Source: Victivallales bacterium
GTDB lineage: Bacteria > Verrucomicrobiota > Lentisphaeria > Oligosphaerales > Oligosphaeraceae
Reading direction: 5' to 3'
Length of the DNA: 7,003 nucleotides
Assembly: GCA_900771165.1 (NCBI GenBank)
Contig: CAAGMX010000480.1
Location: forward strand, 1-7,003
How positions within the stretch are numbered: position 1 is the stretch's first letter; each line of letters starts with the position of its first letter. The notes beneath the pieces are model-generated. The model was not told the origin of the DNA. It did not search any database and saw nothing but the letters and a program-made list of their open reading frames with translations. Both the position numbers and the translations under genes were made by a program. Below are positions 1 to 6,971 of this stretch, one piece after another.

Positions 1-12
1 CTCTTCCGATCT
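1..12 (+). other. Illumina adapter remnant (left end)
   Basis: CTCTTCCGATCT is the 3' end shared by Illumina TruSeq adapters, directly followed by the insert. It is synthetic, not genomic. It terminates the ABC ATPase gene on the minus strand, so the codon at the junction is not real past base 13. Confidence 0.95.
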
Positions 13-575
13 GCGGTGGTGGGCTCGTCGGCCACCAGCACCTCGGGCTCCCCCGCCAGGGCCATGGCAATGACCACTCGCTGGCGCAATCCTCCGGAAA
101 GCTGGTGGGGATAGGCCTTCAGACGACTCTCAGGATCGGAAATCTCCACTTCCTGCAAAAGCGCAAGGCAACGACGACGCAAGGCGGCTCCCCCCAGGGA
201 AAAGTGAATCCGCAACACCTCCCCCAATTGCTCCCCAATGGTCATCACCGGATTCAGGGCGGTCATGGGCTCCTGAAAGACCATGGCCACCCGACGCCCC
301 CGCAAAGGCTGCCATTGGGATTCTTCCAAGGAGTAGAGCTCTCGCTCCCCAAGCCAGGCCCGGCCGTGGGTCAGACGACCCCCAGGACGGGGCACGAGAC
401 CCAAAAGGGATAGGGCCGTGAGACTCTTCCCACATCCACTCTCCCCCAATAACGCCACCATCTCCCCCGCCTTCAGGGAAAAGGATACCCCGTCCACGGC
501 AGGCACAAGCCTCCTCCCCTGCTGGAAGGCAATGCCTAGGTCCTCGACGGTGATACGTGTCTCTGCTTCGTCCAT
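13..575 (-). CDS. Opp/Dpp-type ABC transporter ATP-binding protein, N-terminal fragment (3' end cut by adapter)
   Basis: This is the ATPase subunit of an ABC importer of the oligopeptide/dipeptide/nickel (OppD/DppD) group, which works on the cytoplasmic face to power uptake. Reading from ATG at 575 gives 187 whole codons beginning [20 protein letters not shown]. Visible motifs are Walker A GESGCGKS (residues 44-51), the Q-loop [11 protein letters not shown] (99-109), the signature LSGGLRQR (159-166) and Walker [10 protein letters not shown] (179-187). The [11 protein letters not shown] string is typical of the OppD/DppD subfamily. The frame stays open into the adapter, so the D-loop, H-loop and the C-terminal oligopeptide-binding extension are missing from the window, not from the genome. 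An in-frame ATG at 623 would add 16 residues. I prefer 575 because the family usually begins a few residues before the first beta strand. Neither start has an SD. Substrate cannot be told from this part. Confidence 0.9.
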
Positions 576-745
576 AGGACAAATAACGTAACCCGGGTTT
601 GAAGGCCGTAGCCTGCTCCCCATAAGGTTTTGGGGAAATTTCTTCCAGGAAAAAACAGTCCCCTTCCCCCCCCCCGCTGCGCAGAAGGGGAGGTTGTTCG
701 GAAAAGCAAAGAGATAGAGGATCTAGAGATCTAGGAAAAATCCCG

Positions 746-777
746 GGGCGGGACGTGCGGGGGGGCAGGTCCCGCCC
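746..777. repeat. GC-rich inverted repeat (9 bp stem)
   Basis: GGGCGGGAC at 746-754 is the exact reverse complement of GTCCCGCCC at 769-777, with a 14-base G-rich loop. There is no T-run after either arm, so a standard intrinsic terminator is unlikely. It lies in host DNA upstream of the ABC ATPase gene and 32 bases outside the IS tip. Confidence 0.65.
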
Positions 778-793
778 TCTGTGGTCGACCTGC

Positions 794-809
794 GCCCGGC
801 TTGCCGGGC
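794..809. repeat. Perfect hairpin abutting the left IS tip
   Basis: GCCCGGC-TT-GCCGGGC forms a perfect 7 bp stem with a two-base loop, ending exactly one base before the left terminal repeat. A hairpin with the same stem length and TT loop, but different bases, abuts the right tip. Confidence 0.8.
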
Positions 810-843
810 CTCGTGTTTGGCGAATTTTAATGGAATCCTAAAA
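810..843 (+). repeat. Left terminal inverted repeat (IRL)
   Basis: A 19 bp outer block (810-828) is followed directly by a 15 bp inner block, AATGGAATCCTAAAA (829-843). Both match the right end in inverted orientation without a mismatch. The blocks are contiguous here, whereas 11 extra bases separate them on the right. Confidence 0.85.
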
Positions 844-866
844 AACAAGTAAATCGATTTTTTTAT

Positions 867-896
867 TTGCATTCGACTTACCTTAGTGTATATTAT
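867..896 (+). promoter_or_regulatory. Probable sigma70-type promoter of the IS operon
   Basis: TTGCAT (867-872) resembles a -35 box. It is followed by TATATT (889-894, 16 base spacer) or TATTAT (891-896, 18 base spacer) as a -10 box, inside a stretch much richer in A+T than its surroundings. Transcription would start near 901-905. That would leave almost no leader for an ATG at 902 but a normal one for the ATG at 947. Confidence 0.5.
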
Positions 897-937
897 GGAC
901 TATGGCATCAGGTGATGTCCTTGTAACTAACATCAGC

Positions 938-946
938 GAGGTAAGC
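938..946 (+). promoter_or_regulatory. Ribosome binding site deciding the start of the HTH gene
   Basis: GAGGT (938-942) lies four bases before the ATG at 947. The upstream in-frame ATG at 902 has no SD-like sequence before it, so this site favours the shorter protein. Confidence 0.55.
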
Positions 947-1291
947 ATGGAAAGCAAATCAGGTGAAAAAGTGGTCTTGGAAGTCATGGAGTCAATGCTC
1001 AAGGCGGGGCTCAGAAGCGTCCGCGAGCAGCTGTCGTCCATGGGGGGAGACGAGGTGAAAAACTCCAGGAAAGAGCGAAAATCGAACACAAAGCTTGTTG
1101 CCGACATACTCAGGGAGGCGGGGCATCCGCTCCACATCGACGAGATCATCCGCATCGCGGGGACGTCCAGGGGCGTCGCGCTCCACAGGGAGTCCATAGT
1201 CTCCGCGCTGAGCAAGAAGCTCCTGGAGGGCAAGGTCTTCAGGCGAACAGGACGCAACGAGTTCTCATTGCTGGAATGGGAGGTGAAGTGA
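947..1291 (+). CDS. Small HARE-HTH-like winged-helix protein, IS accessory gene
   Basis: This is a 114-residue protein if started at 947; the frame also has an ATG at 902 that would give 129 residues. I chose 947 because it has an SD and because the likely promoter starts transcription at about 902. The C-terminal half, from VADILREAGHPLHIDEIIRI through VSALSKKLLEG to VFRRTGRNEFSLLEW, has the pattern of a HARE-HTH winged helix: a helix ending in PLHxxEI, a recognition-type helix (ESIVSALSKKL) and a beta wing ending FxLLEW. The N-terminal part is charged and helix-prone and not recognised. The stop is one base from the transposase ATG, so the two are translationally coupled. A role in binding the IS ends or in repressing the element is inference. 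The family call rests on pattern only. Confidence 0.75.
   Translation: MESKSGEKVVLEVMESMLKAGLRSVREQLSSMGGDEVKNSRKERKSNTKLVADILREAGHPLHIDEIIRIAGTSRGVALHRESIVSALSKKLLEGKVFRRTGRNEFSLLEWEVK
1278..1286 (+). promoter_or_regulatory. Strong SD of the transposase gene, inside the upstream gene
   Basis: GGGAGGTGA lies six bases before the ATG at 1293 and overlaps the last codons of the HTH gene, whose stop is at 1289-1291. This is a typical termination-reinitiation arrangement and fixes the transposase start. Confidence 0.75.
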
Positions 1292-1292
1292 C

Positions 1293-2696
1293 ATGGACGG
1301 CACGCCTCTGCTTGACCAGTTTCTCAGCCTTCTTGATGGCGTGAAGGGCATCTTCAAGGATTCACGCACCAGGGGGCATGTGCGCGAGATGGGCGTCGCA
1401 AGCATCGTGGCGGACAGTCCCAAGACCATCACGAGCCTTGTTGAGTTCAACGGGAGGCACGGAAGCCCGGAGCTTAACCATGACAACTGGTCGGCCAGCT
1501 ATCGGATGCTCTCGACGGGAAAGTGGGAGCAGACGGCCCTGTCGTGGGCGCTTCTGGAGATGGCCCTAGGCTTCGTCGGCGAGGACGATCCCGTCATCCT
1601 GGCTGTCGATGACACGCTTCTGGGCAAGAGGGGGCGCCGCATACCAGGATGCGCCTATGCCCGCGATCCCCTGAGTCCTCCATTCCAGGCCAACCTTGTC
1701 TGGGGACAGAGGATGCTGTGCGTCTCCATTCTCATCAGGAGCTCCGCCACCTCGGCGTATCGCTCCATCCCCCTCTTCTTCATCCTCACGCCGTCGGTCA
1801 AGATTCCGTCCAGGGCGTCGGACGAGGAAAAGGCCTCGCTCGTCGAGTTCCAGAAGAAAGGCAGGATGAGCGTGGTCGCCAGGTCCGTGGCGGACATGAT
1901 TCGCCGCCATCTTGACGAGATGGGCCTGTCGGGCAAGAAGCTTGTCGTCTGCGGGGACGCGAGTTTCGCGAACCGCGCGTTCATGTACGCCCCGCCGCAC
2001 GACACCGCGATGGTCTGCCGCTGCAGGAGCGACATCAGGCTCCTCCGTCCGCTGCGGAAGGAGGAGAGGAAAGGCAAGAGGCTGTACGGGGAACGCCTTC
2101 AGACGCCTGCCGAGTTCGGCAGGGACGGAAGCCGGACGGAGGAGACGCTGGACTGCGGGGCGATGCACCAGCATGCAAAGGTTGCCTTTCGCTCCATGAA
2201 CGACGTCAGATGGCCGACTGCGCTGAAGAACCAGCCATGCGCCGTCGTTGTCATCAGGGGACAGTATTACCGCAAGTACGGCAAGAAACAGCACACGGAT
2301 CCCGCATACCTGGTCATGACGGGAGACGTGAAGGGGCTACCCGATGACCTTGATGCGATGGACGAAATGACCGGCGGCGTCCCATGCGAAAAGCTGATCG
2401 AGGCCTATCTCCTGAGATGGGAGATAGAGGTCGGATTCCGCGACCAGAAAAACTGGCTTGGCATCGGAAAGGCGCAGGTGCGAAACGAGGCATCGGTGAA
2501 AAGGACACCCGCCTTCATGTCCGCGTGCTACGCGATGCTTCTCATGGCCACCATGAAGCTCTTTGACGACAAGAGGACGGAAGATTTCAAGCCACTTCCG
2601 AAATGGAGGAGCATAGCGCCTCAGCGTCCCTCGATCAGGGACATGGTGGAGCTTCTGAAAAGGGAGGTGCTTCAGGCTGGAAGAGTGGCGGCCTGA
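1293..2696 (+). CDS. IS4-superfamily DDE transposase
   Basis: The enzyme cuts and joins the IS ends through an RNase H-like DDE core. Its 467 residues fit the IS4/IS701 size range. Candidate catalytic residues are D106 or D107 (VILAVDDTLLGKRG), D222 (VVCGDASFANRA) and E379. The last lies in a perfect Y-(2)-R-(3)-E-(6)-K signature (Y372, R375, E379, K386), the hallmark of the IS4 group. The 157 residues between D222 and E379 include beta-rich segments (CAVVVIRGQYYRKYG, DPAYLVMTGDVK), as expected for the insertion domain of this group. The frame is intact from start to stop with no frameshift, so the protein may be active. It is translated from a strong SD directly after the HTH gene. The subgroup is uncertain; the AVDDT and GDASFANR strings resemble IS701-like (DDE_5) proteins. 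Confidence 0.9.
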   Translation: MDGTPLLDQFLSLLDGVKGIFKDSRTRGHVREMGVASIVADSPKTITSLVEFNGRHGSPELNHDNWSASYRMLSTGKWEQTALSWALLEMALGFVGEDDPVILAVDDTLLGKRGRRIPGCAYARDPLSPPFQANLVWGQRMLCVSILIRSSATSAYRSIPLFFILTPSVKIPSRASDEEKASLVEFQKKGRMSVVARSVADMIRRHLDEMGLSGKKLVVCGDASFANRAFMYAPPHDTAMVCRCRSDIRLLRPLRKEERKGKRLYGERLQTPAEFGRDGSRTEETLDCGAMHQHAKVAFRSMNDVRWPTALKNQPCAVVVIRGQYYRKYGKKQHTDPAYLVMTGDVKGLPDDLDAMDEMTGGVPCEKLIEAYLLRWEIEVGFRDQKNWLGIGKAQVRNEASVKRTPAFMSACYAMLLMATMKLFDDKRTEDFKPLPKWRSIAPQRPSIRDMVELLKREVLQAGRVAA

Positions 2697-2752
2697 AGTC
2701 GTTTCCAGTATGAAACCCTAAGCCATTTTTTCTGGAAAAAAGCAGAATGCTA

Positions 2753-2797
2753 TTTTAGGATTCCATTGTCAAAGAGCAAAAATTCGCCAAACACGAG
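2753..2797 (+). repeat. Right terminal inverted repeat (IRR) with 11-base spacer
   Basis: TTTTAGGATTCCATT (2753-2767) and AAAATTCGCCAAACACGAG (2779-2797) are exact reverse complements of the inner and outer blocks of the left end. They are separated by GTCAAAGAGCA (2768-2778), which is absent on the left. Confidence 0.85.
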
Positions 2798-2813
2798 ACC
2801 CCGTTTACGGGGT
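2798..2813. repeat. Perfect hairpin abutting the right IS tip
   Basis: ACCCCGT-TT-ACGGGGT forms a perfect 7 bp stem with a TT loop, starting at the first base outside the right terminal repeat. It matches the left hairpin in geometry and position but not in sequence. Confidence 0.8.
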
Positions 2814-2920
2814 GGCAGGATCGCTAGACGGGGGTGAAGCGTTAGCGGGAACCCCCGGGGGAATGCAACCCCTGGAGGCACAGGATAAATTCTGGGAGCC
2901 CTGGCGGCCCCCCCCCGGGG
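2814..2920. other. Host intergenic region right of the IS, hairpin-rich
   Basis: No gene is seen here. CGGGGGT (2829-2835) pairs with ACCCCCG (2851-2857) over a 15-base loop. The second arm overlaps the palindrome CCCCCGGGGG (2852-2861), which could pair instead with CCCC at 2869-2872. The stretch lies just downstream of the transporter gene (minus strand), where a terminator is expected, but no T-run follows the stems. A run of nine C is at 2908-2916. Confidence 0.55.
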
Positions 2921-3856
2921 CTAGGCAAACCTCAGGGAGAATACGTCGCTGATGAGCACCACCGCCAAAAGGGCCAGCCCCAGAGTGGCATACCAAGTGC
3001 GGGTGCGCTTTTCTCCCAGGAAGAGAGTGGAGAGGATAGCCGTGGAGAACATGGACATGGAGTAGGTCAAGGCGAAGACCACGGCGGCGGGTGCCTCCAC
3101 CACGATGCACAGCTGGAGGAAGAAGCTGGCCACCGTGGGGACGGTGGCCAAGGCGCATCCCCAGGCCCCCAGAGGAGTGATGTTCCACTCCCGTTTTGCG
3201 GAGACGTGGCAAGCGCAGGTCACCATCATGGTGAAATAGACCAGGCACATGAAGATGTTTCCCGTGGCGTCCATGAGCACCTTCTCCGGCGCTCCGGGGG
3301 TAGGCAGATGGGAGCCCCATTTCATGCAGACGAAGAGTCCGCCGAAGAGCAGAGGCAGGGCGATGAGGGTGACCAGCATGGTGCCCACGGAAGGACGCCC
3401 CCTCCCCTGCTCCTGGGGCTTCTTCTCCCCCTCCTCCTCGCTCCCGGCAAAGGAGGCCACCACAATGGCGCCCAGAAGGGCCACCAGCCCCGCCCAGCGC
3501 CAGAGGGACATGGGTTCGTCATAGGCGAGCCAGGCGAAAAGGAGTCCCGGCATGAACTCCAGGCTGGCCGCGCACCACACCAAGGAGAGGGGCGTTTTTT
3601 TCAAGGCCAAGGCGAAGACCACCAAAGCCAGATACTGGGAGAATCCGGAGGCCAGAGCCAGGGAAGCGACTTGCCAGGAGAAGAGAGTCCACTCCCCCAG
3701 AAGACAAGCTCGCGCCCCGAAGAAGAGTGCGCCGAAGAAGGAGATGACGGCGGCGGTTTGCAGAGTGGCGACCTTCCCCATGTTGGAGACCTTGTAGCCT
3801 ACTCCTCCCAGACCCCCGCAAAAGCCGCTGGCCAAAGCAATGAGAACCGATTCCAT
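2921..3856 (-). CDS. DMT/EamA-type membrane transporter
   Basis: This is an inner-membrane protein of 311 residues with about ten hydrophobic helices (roughly 2-22, 30-52, 62-84, 90-111, 117-137, 158-178, 196-216, 228-250, 254-278 and 287-305). It is split into two five-helix halves by a charged linker near 138-157 (GSEEEGEKKPQEQGRGR). That size and symmetry fit the drug/metabolite transporter superfamily. The second half ends with a pattern typical of EamA repeats (TAILSTLFLGEKRTRTWYATLGLALL). Members export amino acids, nucleosides, drugs or other metabolites; the substrate cannot be read from sequence. A weak SD (AAGGGGAA) lies ten bases before the ATG. It follows the DUF815 gene by 53 bp and probably shares its transcript. 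Export of a branched-chain amino acid or precursor, given ilvD nearby, is speculation. Confidence 0.85.
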   Translation of the reverse strand: MESVLIALASGFCGGLGGVGYKVSNMGKVATLQTAAVISFFGALFFGARACLLGEWTLFSWQVASLALASGFSQYLALVVFALALKKTPLSLVWCAASLEFMPGLLFAWLAYDEPMSLWRWAGLVALLGAIVVASFAGSEEEGEKKPQEQGRGRPSVGTMLVTLIALPLLFGGLFVCMKWGSHLPTPGAPEKVLMDATGNIFMCLVYFTMMVTCACHVSAKREWNITPLGAWGCALATVPTVASFFLQLCIVVEAPAAVVFALTYSMSMFSTAILSTLFLGEKRTRTWYATLGLALLAVVLISDVFSLRFA

Positions 3857-3909
3857 AAATGTGGTCTTCCCCTTGTCAGATGAATGTTGTCAGGCGGTCG
3901 AACGGGGAA

Positions 3910-5226
3910 CTACGCCTCGTCCTTTCCCTCCAGGGATTGAATGAACTGCTGGGCCGTGCGGCCGGAAAATCCGCCGTGCTGAATTTCCCACTGGGTGGCC
4001 AGAGCCAGGCGGGCGGGGGTCAGCTCCACGCCGTTTCGCTGGGCAATGGCCTGAAGAATGGCCTCGTATTCCTTCTTAGAGGGGTTGCCGTAGAGGATGG
4101 CCAGTCCGAAGCGCTCCGCCAGAGAGAGTTTTTCCTCCATGGTATCGGAGCGGTGGATGTCGCCGTCGTGCTCCATATCCTCCCGGTCGGACCACTTCTC
4201 CCGGACCAGATGGCGCCGGTTGCTGGTGGCATAGACCAGAAGATTCTCGGGCTTTCTTTCCACGCCCCCTTCGATGACGGCCTTGAGGTATTTGTATTCC
4301 ACCTCGTGTTCCTCAAAGGAGAGGTCGTCCATCACCAGGATGAAGCGGTAGCGGCGGTTCTTGATTCTGGCCACCAGCTCGGGGAGTTCCCGGAACTGGT
4401 GCTTGTAGATCTCGATCATGCGGAGTCCGTAGTCCCCGTAGTCGTGGGCCAGGGCCTTGACGCTGGTGGACTTTCCGGTGCCGCTGTCGCCGTAGAGGAG
4501 GACATTGTTGGCCCGTTTTCCCGCCAGGAACGCCAGGGTATTCTCCCGGAGGAGGGACTTCTGGCGTTCGTAGCCCACCAAGCCATCCAGCCCCAGGCTG
4601 TCCAGATTGTTCACCGGGAGGAATTCCAGGGGGGCGTCCCCGGCCTTGCGCAGCCGGAAGGCGTGGTTGAAGGCAAACTCCCCTACCCCGTGCTGGCGAT
4701 AGAAGTCGGTGACCACATGGAAGAAGGCGCCGGGGGTGGCGCATTTCTCCAGCGCCTGGCTCAAGGCCTGGATGCGACGGCTGATGCCCCGGTTGTAGGC
4801 ACCCTCCCGCTTGGGAATGGCCCGGTAGTTCTCCAGGATGGAGAAGCACTCCACCCCCAGACGCTTCTCCAATGCGGTGAAATCGTAGGAGAAGAGCTGC
4901 TGGAAGATCTCGAAGTCATGGACCGCGAAGAGATTGACGCTGGCCTCCGGCGTGGCCCCCACCCGTTCGCAGGTCAGGGAGAAGGGGTTTTCGTCGGTGG
5001 CCACCAGATAGGCGATGTAATTGTGCCAGAGATTCTGGTCGAATCCGCAGAGGGTGGCCAATTCCAGGAGTCGTCGGATCTGGTCGTAGAAGCGTCGGCG
5101 GAGGGGGGCGGGATCGCCGTTTTCCAGGCAGGATGCCTGGCCGGCGATGTGGGCGAGTTCCGCCAGGATGGTGCCCTCCCGGGCCACGTTGCCGTAGAGG
5201 AGGAGTTGGCTGGTGAGCTGTCGCAT
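3910..5226 (-). CDS. DUF815-type P-loop ATPase
   Basis: This is a cytoplasmic ATPase of 438 residues, close to the usual length of the DUF815 family, whose cellular role is not established. The N-terminal 200 residues are helical and lack a motif I recognise. The AAA-like core starts near 214 (GLVGYERQKSLLREN), with Walker A GDSGTGKS (246-253), Walker B FILVMDDLSFE (295-305), a sensor-1-like YATSNRRHL (332-340, N336) and the family-typical EKWSDRED/GDIHRSDTMEEKLSLAERFG segment (344-374). All nucleotide-binding residues are present. The gene starts 28 bp after ilvD and ends 53 bp before the transporter, all on one strand, so cotranscription is likely. No SD is seen before the ATG; the upstream bases are pyrimidine-rich. 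Resemblance to DnaC/IstB-like loaders is general to the fold and does not fix a function. Confidence 0.88.
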   Translation of the reverse strand: MRQLTSQLLLYGNVAREGTILAELAHIAGQASCLENGDPAPLRRRFYDQIRRLLELATLCGFDQNLWHNYIAYLVATDENPFSLTCERVGATPEASVNLFAVHDFEIFQQLFSYDFTALEKRLGVECFSILENYRAIPKREGAYNRGISRRIQALSQALEKCATPGAFFHVVTDFYRQHGVGEFAFNHAFRLRKAGDAPLEFLPVNNLDSLGLDGLVGYERQKSLLRENTLAFLAGKRANNVLLYGDSGTGKSTSVKALAHDYGDYGLRMIEIYKHQFRELPELVARIKNRRYRFILVMDDLSFEEHEVEYKYLKAVIEGGVERKPENLLVYATSNRRHLVREKWSDREDMEHDGDIHRSDTMEEKLSLAERFGLAILYGNPSKKEYEAILQAIAQRNGVELTPARLALATQWEIQHGGFSGRTAQQFIQSLEGKDEA

Positions 5227-5254
5227 ACGGGGAGCGGGGGAAGGCGAAGTAAGG

Positions 5255-6916
5255 CTATTGGAGAATGGCTCCCTTGTCGGCGGAGGAGACCAGCTTGGCG
5301 TAGCGGGCCAGATATCCCGTGGTGACCTTGGGGGCGGGGGCGGTCCAGTTCTGGCGACGCCGTTCCAGCTCCTCGGGGGCGACCTTCAGGGTGATGCGGT
5401 TGGCGGGGATGTCCACCTCCACCAGATCGCCCTCCTGAATCAGGGCAATGGGACCGCCGGCGGCGGCCTCGGGGCTCACGTGTCCGATGGCGGCGCCCCG
5501 GGTGGCGCCGGAGAAGCGTCCGTCGGTGATGAGGGCCACAGAGGCGCCCAGGCCCATGCCGCAGATGGCGCTGGTGGGATAGAGCATCTCCCGCATGCCG
5601 GGGCCTCCCTTGGGGCCTTCGTAGCGGATGACCACCACGTCCCCGGCCTGAATCTTGCCTCCGTAGATGGCGGCCAGGGCCTCTTCTTCGCTGTCAAAGA
5701 CCCGGGCGGGACCGGTGTGGCGCATCATCTCGGGGGCCACGGCGGCCTGCTTCACCACGCAGCCGTCGGGGGCCAGATTGCCTTTCAGCACGGCAATGCC
5801 GCCGTTGGCCAGGAAGGGCTTCTCCAAGGGACGGATCACCTCCGGATTCCGCACAGAGACTCCCTGGAGATTCTCCGCCAAGGTGGCGCCAGTGCAGGTC
5901 AGCACCGAAGTGTCCACCAAAGCCTTCCGGGAGAGTTCTTTCATGACGGCGGGAACGCCGCCGGCCAGATCCAAATCCTCCACATAGGCATCTCCCGCAG
6001 GAGCCAGATGGCAGAGATTGGGGGTGCGGGAACTGATTTCGTTCACCGTCTCCAGGGTGATGGTGACCCCCGCTTCCCGGGCGATGGCAGGCAGGTGGAG
6101 CATGGTGTTGGTGGAGCCCCCCAGGGCCATATCCACCGCCTCCGCATTATGGAAGGCCTGTTCAGTCATAATCTGGCGGGGACGGATGTCCTTGCGCACC
6201 AGTTCCATGATCTGCATGCCCGTCTGCTTGGCCAGGCGGATGCGGGCGGAATAGGGGGCGGGGATGGTGCCGTTGCCCGGCAGCGCCATGCCCAGGGCCT
6301 CGCAGAGGCAGTTCATGGTATTGGCGGTATACATGCCGGAGCAGGAGCCGCAGGAGGGGCAGGAGCGCTCTTCGGAATCCAGGAGGCCGGCCTCGTCCAG
6401 CTTTCCGGCGTGATAGGCGCCCACGGCCTCAAAGAGGGTGGAGAGGCATCCCCGGCGTCCGTCGGGGAAGTGTCCCGCCAGCATGGGGCCGCCGGAGCAG
6501 ACGATGGCGGGGATATTCAGGCGTGCGGCGGCCATCAGGAGGCCGGGCACATTTTTATCGCAGTTGGGGATCATCACCAGTCCGTCGAACTGGTGGGCCA
6601 TGACCATGGATTCGGTGGAATCGGCGATAAGGTCCCGGGTGACCAGAGAATATTTCATGCCCACGTGTCCCATGGCGATGCCGTCGCAGACGGCGATGGC
6701 GGGGAAGACGATGGGGGTTCCGCCGGCGGCCAGCACACCGGCCTTCACGGCCTCGGCCAGCTTGTCCAGATGCATGTGTCCGGGGACGATCTCGTTCCAG
6801 GAGCAGACCACGCCGATCAGGGGCCGTTCCACCTCCTGGCGGGTCATGCCCAGGGCATAGAGGAGACTGCGGTTCGGGGCGCGTCCGGCGCCGGCCTTCA
6901 TGATATCAGACAACAT
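5255..6916 (-). CDS. ilvD: Dihydroxy-acid dehydratase
   Basis: This enzyme (EC 4.2.1.9) dehydrates 2,3-dihydroxy-3-methylbutanoate and its methylpentanoate homologue to the 2-keto acids, the third common step of valine and isoleucine synthesis. It also feeds leucine and pantothenate. The start at 6916 ([20 protein letters not shown]) gives 553 residues, the normal family length; M6 at 6901 is possible. The frame extends upstream into the adapter and would add 24 false residues beginning MCSSDL. Family landmarks are VPGHMHL (44-50), the metal ligand in CDGIAMGH (D78), IPNCDK (C119, K121), [14 protein letters not shown] (C192) and the catalytic serine in [10 protein letters not shown] (S469). 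C119 and C192 have the same spacing as the cluster cysteines of E. coli IlvD. The third cysteine of [2Fe-2S] members is replaced by G46, pointing to the oxygen-sensitive [4Fe-4S] type (inference). It is probably the first gene of the minus-strand unit; no SD is visible. Confidence 0.95.
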   Translation of the reverse strand: MLSDIMKAGAGRAPNRSLLYALGMTRQEVERPLIGVVCSWNEIVPGHMHLDKLAEAVKAGVLAAGGTPIVFPAIAVCDGIAMGHVGMKYSLVTRDLIADSTESMVMAHQFDGLVMIPNCDKNVPGLLMAAARLNIPAIVCSGGPMLAGHFPDGRRGCLSTLFEAVGAYHAGKLDEAGLLDSEERSCPSCGSCSGMYTANTMNCLCEALGMALPGNGTIPAPYSARIRLAKQTGMQIMELVRKDIRPRQIMTEQAFHNAEAVDMALGGSTNTMLHLPAIAREAGVTITLETVNEISSRTPNLCHLAPAGDAYVEDLDLAGGVPAVMKELSRKALVDTSVLTCTGATLAENLQGVSVRNPEVIRPLEKPFLANGGIAVLKGNLAPDGCVVKQAAVAPEMMRHTGPARVFDSEEEALAAIYGGKIQAGDVVVIRYEGPKGGPGMREMLYPTSAICGMGLGASVALITDGRFSGATRGAAIGHVSPEAAAGGPIALIQEGDLVEVDIPANRITLKVAPEELERRRQNWTAPAPKVTTGYLARYAKLVSSADKGAILQ

Positions 6917-6971
6917 GGGCGGAACAGTTTTTCCCAGGGGGAGGAAGAAAGGGGGAGAGAGAAAGCCTGTG

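Larger units (their letters stand above)
576..809. other. Host intergenic region left of the IS
   Basis: I see no convincing gene here. The stretch is low in complexity in places: a run of ten C (666-675), a tandem near-repeat of GATCTAGA/GATCTAGG (720-735) and a run of seven G (759-765). It holds two hairpins, listed separately. It would contain any promoter of the minus-strand ABC ATPase gene, but I could not identify a good -35/-10 pair. Together with the stretch right of the IS it would form an original gap of about 350 bp between the transporter and the ABC ATPase. Confidence 0.6.
810..2797 (+). mobile_element. IS4-superfamily insertion sequence with an HTH accessory gene (about 2 kb)
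   Basis: The element is bounded by the inverted sequence CTCGTGTTTGGCGAATTTT at 810-828 and its reverse complement at 2779-2797. A second shared block (AATGGAATCCTAAAA) lies inside. It carries a promoter, a small DNA-binding protein gene and a DDE transposase gene, in that order. It sits between two minus-strand host genes without interrupting either. I see no direct target duplication beside the tips: the left flank ends GCCGGGC and the right flank begins ACCCCGT. The true ends could therefore lie further out and include the flanking hairpins. The family is IS4-like by the transposase signature; the subgroup (for example IS701-like) is uncertain. Confidence 0.85.

Noticed and set aside
130..582. 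A 150-codon minus-strand frame at the left end
   Set aside because: It is out of frame with the ABC ATPase motifs, which are complete and in order from ATG 575. Its peptide shows no family features.
2702..2741. Possible terminator after the transposase (TTTCCAG/CTGGAAA or TTTTTTC/GAAAAAA)
   Set aside because: The stems are weak and AT-rich or have a long loop, and no GC stem followed by a T-run is present.
723..2924. CTAG sites on both sides (723-726, 731-734, 2823-2826, 2921-2924) as an IS701-style 4 bp target duplication
   Set aside because: The sequences just inside these sites do not form an inverted repeat with each other, whereas a clear one occurs at 810/2797. CTAG at 2921 also contains the transporter stop.
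3859..5325. A 488-codon open frame on the plus strand opposite the DUF815 gene
   Set aside because: It is a mirror of the GC-rich codon use of the real gene. The peptide is low in complexity and has no recognisable motif, while the minus strand encodes a clear P-loop ATPase.
6936..6965. 30-base all-purine run upstream of ilvD as a regulatory element
   Set aside because: It lies at the edge of the insert with too little upstream sequence, and no leader peptide or attenuator can be seen.
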